DNA from: Microcystis panniformis FACHB-1757
GTDB taxonomy: Bacteria > Cyanobacteriota > Cyanobacteriia > Cyanobacteriales > Microcystaceae
Length of the DNA stretch: 64,000 nucleotides
NCBI RefSeq assembly: GCF_001264245.1
Contig: NZ_CP011339.1
Span: forward strand, 4,588,001 to 4,652,000
Direction of reading: 5' to 3'
The notes under the pieces are model-generated. The model saw nothing but the letters and a program-made list of their open reading frames with translations, was not told the DNA's origin and did not search any database. The translations under genes and the position numbers were made by a program. Shown here in pieces: positions 1-6,839 of the stretch; the first letter of the stretch is position 1; every line of letters begins with the position of its first letter.

Positions 1-565
1 CAACATCGGCCGGTGAGGTGATAGGAGCCGCCTGTAAAAGCACTCTCTTTAGGTATTCTAAGAGGCTATCACCCTGTTCGGCGGCAAATTTGGATGGATT
101 TGAGGTTTTAAGCCAAAACTCGGCTTCTGACGGGGCTAAACTATAGGCTTCTAATTCTACCGGTTGACCTTGGCTATTGCGACCGATGAGCAGAAAATCG
201 CGATAATTGGTGACTAATACTTGACCGTATTTTTGCCAGTATTTTTGTACTTGCTCGCTGGCGGCGATTTTTTTGATATCTTCTTTGGTTCCCTTAATCT
301 CGATCGCGCCTCTTTCGGGAAAAATCGCCGTAAAAGGTTCTAATTCTTGATTTTTGGGGAATTGATCGACGTTAAAAAGTCCCCCGTCCGGCAATCCCGC
401 ACCCTGATTTCTGAGGTTGATAATGCAGCGCACTCGCGGTTTTAGGGTTTTACCGATTTCGTTAAGGAGAGTTTCGAGAGTGCCGTAGTAGGAGGTTTCT
501 TTTACTGCTGCTTGGGAGGAGTGGATTTCGTGCAGGTTGCGAAAATAATTGACGAGGGGATTCAT
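1..565 (-). CDS. Type IIG-like restriction/adenine methylase, N-terminal part (runs off left edge)
   Basis: Only the first 188 or so residues are inside the window. The protein starts MNPLVNYFRNLHEIHSS. It then shows the blocks GAGLPDGGLF and RGAIEIKGT, which together give a PD...ExK arrangement like the nuclease half of type IIG (Eco57I-like) restriction-methylation proteins, and GQVLVTNYRDFLL. The methylase domain would lie beyond position 1 and cannot be checked. The ATG (complement of 563-565) is also found in a 77-bp duplicate at 3645-3721, so the promoter side has been rearranged. Family assignment is by motif memory and is moderately sure. Confidence 0.6.
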   Translation of the reverse strand, partial: MNPLVNYFRNLHEIHSSQAAVKETSYYGTLETLLNEIGKTLKPRVRCIINLRNQGAGLPDGGLFNVDQFPKNQELEPFTAIFPERGAIEIKGTKEDIKKIAASEQVQKYWQKYGQVLVTNYRDFLLIGRNSQGQPVELEAYSLAPSEAEFWLKTSNPSKFAAEQGDSLLEYLKRVLLQAAPITSPADV

Positions 566-658
566 AAAAACTGTGGTCTAGATAATTAAGGTTAATCTTA
601 TAAAATTTTGTTACAAGATTGAACATTTCTGCTTTGAACGGTTACAATTCCCATTGTA

Positions 659-773
659 GGTAGCCGGTTATATTTAAATTAAAAATCGATTTTAGGTTCG
701 ATCCCCCCTGCCCCCCTTATTAAGGGGGGTGCTGATAGGCGGGGGCTCTGATAATTTTTAACGCCTACCTACT
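659..773. repeat. MITE family A copy (GATCCCCCC core)
   Basis: A 115-bp element flanked by TA on both sides (657-658 and 774-775). One end resembles AGTAGCTGGTTATAATTAAA and the other reads AGTAGGTAGGCGTTAAAA inward. The middle is a C-run/G-run palindrome around CCCCCCTTATTAAGGGGGG. Related copies lie at 12661, 28428, 40390 and 51931. It carries no coding capacity. The TA duplication fits mobilisation by an IS630/Tc1-mariner type transposase (inference). Confidence 0.75.
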
Positions 774-809
774 TAATTATTGATCTCTCTTGCTTAGAGG
801 AAATTAAAG

Positions 810-860
810 ATGGCTGATTTTCTTGATTTCGTTGTTCGTGACAGTTTGCTCAATCCTCTT
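810..860 (+). pseudogene. Displaced original 5' codons of the subtilase gene
   Basis: The ATG at 810 follows a plausible ribosome binding site (GAGG at 797-800) and encodes MADFLDFVVRDSLLNPL, then runs into the MITE at 862-952 and stops at the TGA at 888-890. If the MITE and one TA copy are removed, codon 858-860 joins 861+955-956 and reads on as TITLLSTDLEQIDQG without a break into the subtilase frame. This is therefore the severed start of the downstream protease gene, not a gene of its own. Confidence 0.75.
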
Positions 861-861
861 A

Positions 862-952
862 AGTACCTAGGCAAAATTATTTACACATGACGATCATTGC
901 CCCGTAAGGGTTTTAGCTCGATCGGGCAGGTAATTAATTTTGCATGACTACT
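862..952. repeat. MITE family B copy (91 bp) interrupting the subtilase 5' end
   Basis: A 91-bp element between TA duplications (860-861, 953-954). Its ends are AGTACCTAGGCAAAATTA and, read inward from the other side, AGTAGTCATGCAAAATTA. Near-identical 91-bp copies lie at 24890, 39921 and 40030. Insertion plus TA adds 93 bp, which keeps the frame, but the element carries in-frame TGA codons at 888-890 and 945-947. Confidence 0.85.
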
Positions 953-1184
953 TACTATCACGCTTTTATCTACAGATTTAGAACAAATTGACCAAGGAAC
1001 AAGACATGGCATTGATGCTCAGATTGATGACACAGATCCTCTTGGGCGTAAAGGTGCGATTTTAGCTGAGTCGGCATCGAAGGAAACTTCTCCCTTAGGA
1101 GTCCTGAACTCTAACCCCTCCCCATCTACACTCTCCTCGGAGGCCCCCACAGTTCCAGTCTCCCCTGCTGCTAAGAGTTCCCCA

Positions 1185-3518
1185 TTGTTTCCCGCTCCTC
1201 TTAGTATTAACTCTTCTGGTTATTCCACCAGTCCAACTTTAGGTCTTGCCTCTGTACCCAGCGCCGCTCCCGTCACCTCAGAGCTAAAACCGCCAGCAAC
1301 TAGCACTCTTGCCCCTTATGCTCCCAATCAACTGATTCTCAAGTTTAAGCAGGGGATCACCAGCACCCAAGTTGCTCAGTTTCGGTCTCTCTTTGGTGCT
1401 GTCAGCACCCAGACGATTAAGCTAACGGGGGCAGAGATTTGGAAGTTATCCGGGTCGCTCTCTGTGGAGAAGATTCTGGCACAATATGGCTCCAATCCGA
1501 TTTTTGAATACATTGAACCCGACTATATTCGGACGCTCGGCACAATTACTCCGAAGGCGACATTCCCCAATGACCCCAGTTTTAATCAACTTTGGGGATT
1601 GCATAACACTGGACAAAGTGGCGGTACTCCCGATGCGGATATTGATGCCCCTGAAGCTTGGGATATTCAAAAAGGCAATCCTAATTTAGTGATTGGGGTT
1701 ATTGATACAGGGGTTGACTACAATCACCAAGACCTAGTTGGCAATATCTGGACAAACCCGGGGGAAATTGCCAACGACGGCATTGACAACGATGGCAATG
1801 GCTACGTTGATGACATTCGCGGTTGGGACTTTGCCTACAACGACAATAACCCCAGTGATGTTCAGGGTCACGGAACCCATGTGGCTGGAACCATTGCTGG
1901 CAAAGGTAACAATGGGGTCGGCGTGACGGGGGTGGCCTGGAATGCCAAAATCATGCCCCTGAAGTTTTTGAATGATCAAGGATCAGGCTCTACCTCCAAT
2001 GCCATTAAGGCAATTAACTATGCGACGGCCAAAGGAGTTAAGCTCACCAATAATTCCTGGGGAGGTGGAGGCTATAGTCAAGCGCTCTACGATGCGATTA
2101 ACGCGGCGGGTCAGGCGGGGGCTTTATTTATTGCGGCGGCTGGTAATAATGGTAACAATAATGATGCGAATCCTTTCTATCCCGCCAGCTACAACCTTGC
2201 CAACATTATTTCAGTTGCCGCTACCAATCGTAATGATCAACTGGTGACATTTGCTAACACTGGTGGTTGGTGGGGTTCAAACTATGGCTTAACCAGCGTA
2301 GATTTAGGCGCACCTGGTTCAGAGATTTACAGCACCACTCCCAACAATACCTATGCCACCTATTCAGGGACATCCATGGCAAGTCCCCATGTGGCAGGGG
2401 CGGCGGCTTTATTGTGGTCACAAAATCCTACCTGGACAGCCCAACAGGTGAAAAACACCTTAATGAACACGGGCGACCCCCTGGCATCCCTTGCCGGTAA
2501 AACGGTTTCTGGTAAGCGGCTCAATGTGTTTAAGGCTTTGGGAGGTACTAATCCTAATCCCCCAAACTTGCTTACTATGCAAAGATGGGCAACTGGTCAA
2601 GGTGGATTTTGGGATGCTCAAAAGTGGCTGGCGGGTGATTTTAATGGAGATGGCAAAGATGACGTAGCTAAAGCCTTTAATCAGGGTGGTCTAGGTAGTG
2701 TTGATGTTCATGTTTCTAATGGCAGCAGTTTCTCCATGCAGCGATGGGCAACTGGTCAAGGTGGGTTTTGGGATGCTCAAAAGTGGCTGGCGGGTGATTT
2801 TAATGGAGATGGCAAAGATGACGTAGCTAAAGCCTTTAATCAGGGTGGTCTAGGTAGTGTTGATGTTCATGTTTCTAATGGCAGCAGTTTCTCCATGCAG
2901 CGATGGGCAACTGGTCAAGGTGGGTTTTGGGATGCTCAAAAGTGGCTGGCGGGTGATTTTAATGGAGATGGCAAAGATGACGTAGCTAAAGCCTTTAATC
3001 AGGGTGGTCTAGGTAGTGTTGATGTTCATGTTTCTAATGGCAGCAGTTTCTCCATGCAGCGATGGGCAACTGGTCAAGGTGGGTTTTGGGATGCTCAAAA
3101 GTGGCTGGCGGGTGATTTTAATGGAGATGGGAAAGATGACGTAGCTAAAGTCTTTAATGATAATGGTCTAGCTAGTGTTGATGTTCATGTTTCTAATGGC
3201 AGCAGTTTCTCCATGCAGCGATGGGCGACTCGTCAAGGTGGGTTTTGGGATGCTCAACAGTGGGTAGTGGGTGATTTTAATGGAGATGGCAAAGATGATT
3301 TGGCTAAAGCTTTTACCGATGGTGGTCTAGCCAGCATTGATGTTCATCTGTCTACGGGGAGCGGCTTTGGTATGCAAAGATGGGCGACTCGTCAAGGTGG
3401 GTTTTGGGATGCTCAACAGTGGCTGGCGGGTAATTTTAATGGAGATGGCAAAGGTGATTTGGCTAAAGCCTTTAATGAGGGTGGTCTAGGTAGTGTTGAT
3501 GTTCACACTTTAATTTAA
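1185..3518 (+). CDS. Subtilisin-like (S8) serine protease with six C-terminal FG-GAP/VCBS-type repeats, 5'-truncated
   Basis: An S8 protease domain lies at roughly residues 155-450 of this frame. The catalytic Asp is in GVIDTGVDYNHQDL, the His in GHGTHVAGTIAG and the Ser in GTSMASPHVAGAAALL. An inhibitor/propeptide-like segment (LILKFKQGI...EYIEPDYI) precedes it. The C-terminus is six copies of a 53-residue unit containing DFNGDGKDD, a calcium-binding FG-GAP/VCBS-like loop; the first three are almost identical in DNA. The frame is open back to 948, but the native ATG (810) is cut off by a MITE, leaving only a TTG at 1185 with a weak upstream AAGAG. It may be silent or expressed as a truncated product. 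No signal peptide is visible. Confidence 0.8.
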   Translation: MFPAPLSINSSGYSTSPTLGLASVPSAAPVTSELKPPATSTLAPYAPNQLILKFKQGITSTQVAQFRSLFGAVSTQTIKLTGAEIWKLSGSLSVEKILAQYGSNPIFEYIEPDYIRTLGTITPKATFPNDPSFNQLWGLHNTGQSGGTPDADIDAPEAWDIQKGNPNLVIGVIDTGVDYNHQDLVGNIWTNPGEIANDGIDNDGNGYVDDIRGWDFAYNDNNPSDVQGHGTHVAGTIAGKGNNGVGVTGVAWNAKIMPLKFLNDQGSGSTSNAIKAINYATAKGVKLTNNSWGGGGYSQALYDAINAAGQAGALFIAAAGNNGNNNDANPFYPASYNLANIISVAATNRNDQLVTFANTGGWWGSNYGLTSVDLGAPGSEIYSTTPNNTYATYSGTSMASPHVAGAAALLWSQNPTWTAQQVKNTLMNTGDPLASLAGKTVSGKRLNVFKALGGTNPNPPNLLTMQRWATGQGGFWDAQKWLAGDFNGDGKDDVAKAFNQGGLGSVDVHVSNGSSFSMQRWATGQGGFWDAQKWLAGDFNGDGKDDVAKAFNQGGLGSVDVHVSNGSSFSMQRWATGQGGFWDAQKWLAGDFNGDGKDDVAKAFNQGGLGSVDVHVSNGSSFSMQRWATGQGGFWDAQKWLAGDFNGDGKDDVAKVFNDNGLASVDVHVSNGSSFSMQRWATRQGGFWDAQQWVVGDFNGDGKDDLAKAFTDGGLASIDVHLSTGSGFGMQRWATRQGGFWDAQQWLAGNFNGDGKGDLAKAFNEGGLGSVDVHTLI
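2577..3518 (+). repeat. Six tandem 159-bp coding repeats (53 aa each)
   Basis: Unit starts are at 2577, 2736, 2895, 3054, 3213 and 3372. Each encodes a block beginning MQRWAT and containing GGFWDAQ, DFNGDGK and SVDVH. Units 1-3 are nearly identical at the base level, units 4-6 progressively less so, and the last ends at the stop codon. This indicates recent expansion by unequal exchange at the 5' side of the array. Confidence 0.9.
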
Positions 3519-3644
3519 ATTTAGTGCGATCGCCTTTATGTGAACTGAAATTCCCAAAGGCGATCGCCTTACATGAAACAAAATTTTAAAATGCGATCGC
3601 CTAAAAAACCCTAATTGGGGGGAGCGTTGACATTATCTTAGTCT

Positions 3645-3721
3645 TAGGAGGTTTCTTTTACTGCTGGTTGGGAGGAGTGGATTTCGTGCAGGTTGCGAAA
3701 ATAATTGACGAGGGGATTCAT
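3645..3721 (-). pseudogene. Orphan duplicate of the first 77 bp of the left-edge methylase gene
   Basis: Positions 3645-3721 repeat 489-565 with one mismatch seen (the CTGCTTGGG/CTGGTTGGG difference). The copy keeps the start codon and about 25 codons (MNPLVNYFRNLHEIHSS onward), then meets a TAA. The subtilase region (566-3644) is therefore bounded by a 77-bp direct repeat, as expected from insertion with duplication or a recombination event. Confidence 0.85.
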
Positions 3722-3824
3722 TAGACCTCTTGTGAAAACTAAAAATTGTTGTTAGGGTTAGGCTTCGGCCGTCAGGAGAATTAAGAATGAATAATAATCA
3801 ATGTTAGGCGTTTGCTTACTGTCC

Positions 3825-3933
3825 CTCTCTACTCGCACTTAGAAATTAATCGAATGGACAGGGAGTAAGAGGCTCAGGATTATTCTTCCAAGAATACTCT
3901 CTACTCGCACTTAGAAGTTAATTGAATGGAAAG
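3825..3933 (+). CRISPR. Possible degenerate CRISPR mini-array (two repeats, one spacer)
   Basis: A repeat beginning CTCTCTACTCGCACTTAG and ending near TTAATTGAATGGAAAG occurs at 3825 and 3897. The period of 72 bp fits a 37-bp repeat plus a 35-bp spacer. The repeat has a short TCTA/TAGA inverted pair and the ATTGAATGGAAA-type 3' end common in cyanobacterial CRISPR repeats (from memory). The 3' ends are eroded and there are no cas genes in the window. It could equally be an ordinary dispersed direct repeat. Confidence 0.4.
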
Positions 3934-3986
3934 AGCTTCTACGGTACAGTGAAAGTTAACGTTACTGTTGGAAAAAACCTAATCCC

Positions 3987-4415
3987 ATGAATCGTCGTGA
4001 ATTTGTTGCCCTCGTTGGTGTTGGCGGAGCCATGGCCTGCGCCCCAGAAATACTAGGGACGGCTACCGACCAAGAGATGACCCCGGCCCAAGCGGCGGAT
4101 GGCTTTGTGAAAGTGACAGGCATTACCCTCAAAGAATTGGAAGCCAAAGGCAGTTTTCTAGATAAAAAATCCCCGGTCGGCTCCTTGCTCCTGATCTGGG
4201 AGAAAAATACGAAAAAGATCAGTGCAGTAAACCCGACTTGTACCCATGAAGGCTGTACGGTGAAATGGAATACTGGCGCACAGATTTTAGCTTGTCCCTG
4301 CCATCCGGGAAAATTTACCGCCACTGGGGTGGTCACGAATAAACCCCCAAAACGCAATCTAAGCACCTATCAAGTCAAGGTCGAAAAAGACGTTATTTTT
4401 GTGAAAAAAGCTTAA
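3987..4415 (+). CDS. Small Rieske [2Fe-2S] protein with Tat-type N-terminus
   Basis: A 142-residue protein starting MNRREFVALVGVGG, a twin-arginine-like leader for export or membrane anchoring. The Rieske site is complete: C85-x-H87 in CTHEGC and C103-x-x-H106 in CPCHPGKF. C90 and C105 match the disulfide pair of bc1/b6f-type Rieske proteins. It is shorter than PetC and lacks the usual long linker, so it is probably an auxiliary electron carrier rather than the b6f subunit itself. The gene stands alone between repeats that resemble CRISPR repeats (3897 and 4465). Redox partners cannot be deduced from the context. Confidence 0.75.
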   Translation: MNRREFVALVGVGGAMACAPEILGTATDQEMTPAQAADGFVKVTGITLKELEAKGSFLDKKSPVGSLLLIWEKNTKKISAVNPTCTHEGCTVKWNTGAQILACPCHPGKFTATGVVTNKPPKRNLSTYQVKVEKDVIFVKKA

Positions 4416-4428
4416 CGGGGTTGACGTA

Positions 4429-4555
4429 ATACCATGCCTTTGGTGACACGGGTAGAATTAGTGACTCTCTACTCGCACTTAGAAATTAATTGAGTGGCAT
4501 CGATACCAAATTAGGTTACACTTCATCTTAAGAAAGGCTGTCACCAGAGATGGTA
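4429..4555. repeat. Inverted-repeat-bounded intergenic element
   Basis: ATACCATGCCTTTGGTGACA at about 4429 is matched in inverse orientation by TGTCACCAGAGATGGTAT ending near 4555, giving imperfect terminal inverted repeats about 127 bp apart. Inside lies the third copy (4465-4497) of the CTCTCTACTCGC repeat and the string AAATTAGGTTACACTTCATC, which recurs near 46303. Confidence 0.45.
4465..4501 (+). repeat. Third, isolated copy of the CRISPR-like repeat
   Basis: It starts CTCTCTACTCGCACTTAG and matches the repeats at 3825 and 3897 over 33 bp with few differences. It sits 568 bp after the second copy, on the other side of the Rieske gene, in the same orientation. This distance is not a clean multiple of 72 bp. 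Confidence 0.5.
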
Positions 4556-4583
4556 TATTTTGGCCATAGTATAGCTCGCTAGT

Positions 4584-6770
4584 TTAGATTTGTTCAATTG
4601 GAGAAATAAGATTAGATAAAATTTCGTTCCATTTTAATTTATGAATAGTTTGTAATTCCGAATCTATTTCAATCAGATGGGAATAGCTATTGACAAATTC
4701 TTCTGGAGATGATATCAGTCTCAGATAATATTTAATTGTCGGTATAATACCATTGGTAATTATTTGACAACCATGGTTGTTTTTGATAATTTGAATCTCG
4801 GACATGATTAACTCCACTTCTGTGGGTTTAACATCAAACGATGATAGGATATAATATCTTCTCGGATTAAATTTAATAATTTTATCTTTGGCAATTCGGA
4901 GAATTTGTAAATCAATGTACTTACCATGCTTAATTTCAATAACTTCTACTAATTGTTTATTTTTATCAAAAATCTCAATATCTCCTGCACTACCAGAAGT
5001 TAGATCAGAAGCTGTGTGACTGCCTAGGGGTTTTAATGTGCAGGATTTGTATCTTTCTACTTCTATAATTAACCTTTGATAAATTGCATATAGTGCTAAA
5101 ACAGGTAATTTGGAAGCTCCGCGAGTTTGATAATTGAAACTAAAATGATTTTCTAGGCAACTGCTCAAAGTGTTGATATCAAAAGGTTCAGGATTATCTA
5201 TCTTCAAAATTTTAATCTTTTGGGTCTGGATAATCTGATTAACTTGATGAAGTAAAAGCCTTAAAATAACTTCAGCTTGTTGAGGATTAGTTTCAATAAA
5301 ATCAATTAAACCCAGAAAAGCATCTTTGGTTTTTTGATTACTAATTTTACCTTGATAATCTAAAGTATAGGGAAAGGGTTGTTCTAAAGAACGAGTTAGC
5401 CAGCCACTTTCTGCCATAGCTGGTAATCCCAATTGTTTCAAGGTGGGAGTAATATACTGAGTATCAATAGTTCTTCCTGAAAATCCTCCAGGTAAATTAG
5501 TTTGATGGTATCTAATATCTTGATTAGGATAGATAATTTTATGAACTAATAAAGTTATTAAAACCGTATAAACTGCCTTTTGTTTTGAGCAATTAGTAGC
5601 AATTTGTTGGATATAGTTTTGATAGGGTTGAGGGGGCAGTGGTTGCCGATCATCTAAATTTAAGGATTGGTCATAAATTTCTAATAACTTTTCTTTATGG
5701 TTCATAAAATCTAATCCGATAATTTCCAATTGAATATTCTGACGAGAAAGAGAAAACTCCTTTAAGGATACTCTAGAATTGGTTTCAGAAATATGTTTCT
5801 TAATGGCAATAGCCAACTCTTGAATCATGGGAATACAAACCGAATTACCCACCTGTTTATAAGACTCAGCTAAGTTAGGATGAATTTGAAAACTATCGGG
5901 AAACTTCATCAGTCGATAGCATTCTTGGATAGTTAATTTACGCACCTGATCTTGTTCGGGTATATAAATAAAAAAACGTCCAGATGTTTCCTGAGATGGT
6001 ATAGTAGGATGTACTCCATCGATCGAATAAATTCGGTTAGGTTGATGATGAACCCGGGATAAATGTTCTGTATTTGGTCTGATACCTTTTTTCCAGATAG
6101 TTTTATTGCGATAACCGACAAAAATTAATCCTGATGGTTGTAAGGTAGGATTATCAATGAGAGTATATTCTTTTTTATCTAAGTATTCAAAATTGCCTTG
6201 AGGAGACAGAAAATCGCGTAACTTAGGTATTGGTGAAGTATATTTTAATGAGTTGAAATTAAATTTTTTATTTTGGGTAGCAATAATAATAATTCTTTCT
6301 CGATTTTGCGGCACACCAAAATCCTTGGCATTTAAGAGCTTATAATCAACTAAATAACCCAGTTCTTCCAAAGAATGCAAAATAATATCTAAGTTTTTGC
6401 CTTTGTCGAGGTGAATTAGGTGTTTAACATTTTCCAGAAGAATTATTTTCGGCTTTTTTAATTCTACTATTTCGCAGATGTGAAAAAATAGAGTTCCCCT
6501 TGTATCTCTAAATCCGGCTCGTTTTCCAGAAATGCTAAAGGGTTGACAGGGAAATCCTGCTGTCAACACTTCAAAATCAGGCAGGTCATGGATAGCAATT
6601 TTTCTAATATCTTGATCGGGAATTTCTTGAAAATTATTGAAATATACTTTTCGACAGTTTTCGTCTATTTCACAAGAATATACACAGTCATAACCAACGC
6701 TCTCGAAAGCTAATCTAAATCCTCCAATACCAGCAAAAAGATCGATAAATCTGAGTTTTTCGTTTGTCAT
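4584..6770 (-). CDS. Fused C5-cytosine DNA methyltransferase / restriction endonuclease (SacI-like)
   Basis: The N-terminal half has all major C5-methyltransferase motifs: I (FIDLFAGIGG), IV with the catalytic Cys (GFPCQPFS), VI (ENV), VIII (VPQNRERIIII) and X (QVGNSVCIPM). The C-terminal half (from about residue 360) has GGFSGRTIDT, AMAESGWLTRSLEQ and a PD-(D/E)XK-like site, GDIEIFDKN...VEVIEIKHG. This layout resembles SacI-family endonucleases. One chain would therefore both modify and cut the same site. The start was set at the ATG at 6770 (MTNEKL); a TTG two codons upstream is possible. The gene is more A/T-rich than its neighbours, which suggests horizontal transfer. Confidence 0.8.
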   Translation of the reverse strand: MTNEKLRFIDLFAGIGGFRLAFESVGYDCVYSCEIDENCRKVYFNNFQEIPDQDIRKIAIHDLPDFEVLTAGFPCQPFSISGKRAGFRDTRGTLFFHICEIVELKKPKIILLENVKHLIHLDKGKNLDIILHSLEELGYLVDYKLLNAKDFGVPQNRERIIIIATQNKKFNFNSLKYTSPIPKLRDFLSPQGNFEYLDKKEYTLIDNPTLQPSGLIFVGYRNKTIWKKGIRPNTEHLSRVHHQPNRIYSIDGVHPTIPSQETSGRFFIYIPEQDQVRKLTIQECYRLMKFPDSFQIHPNLAESYKQVGNSVCIPMIQELAIAIKKHISETNSRVSLKEFSLSRQNIQLEIIGLDFMNHKEKLLEIYDQSLNLDDRQPLPPQPYQNYIQQIATNCSKQKAVYTVLITLLVHKIIYPNQDIRYHQTNLPGGFSGRTIDTQYITPTLKQLGLPAMAESGWLTRSLEQPFPYTLDYQGKISNQKTKDAFLGLIDFIETNPQQAEVILRLLLHQVNQIIQTQKIKILKIDNPEPFDINTLSSCLENHFSFNYQTRGASKLPVLALYAIYQRLIIEVERYKSCTLKPLGSHTASDLTSGSAGDIEIFDKNKQLVEVIEIKHGKYIDLQILRIAKDKIIKFNPRRYYILSSFDVKPTEVELIMSEIQIIKNNHGCQIITNGIIPTIKYYLRLISSPEEFVNSYSHLIEIDSELQTIHKLKWNEILSNLISPIEQI

Positions 6771-6803
6771 TGCCAAATTATGACATCAAAGAAATTAATC
6801 AAT

Positions 6804-6831
6804 GGGTGCGTTAACCAAGAGTAACGCACCC
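6804..6831 (-). terminator. Hairpin after glutamate synthase
   Basis: GGGTGCGTTA (6804-6813) pairs perfectly with TAACGCACCC (6822-6831) around an 8-nt loop, just downstream of the glutamate synthase stop at 6840. There is no strong T-run, so it may be a small GGTGCGTT-type repeat working as a terminator. Similar GGTGCGTTCCC palindromes occur near 35163 and 42970. Confidence 0.45.
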
Positions 6832-6839
6832 CGAGGAAA

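Noticed and set aside
690..720. TTCGATCCCCC strings in MITE A copies resembling a tRNA T-arm
   Set aside because: No acceptor, D or anticodon arms can be folded around them, and the same string recurs in every copy of the element.
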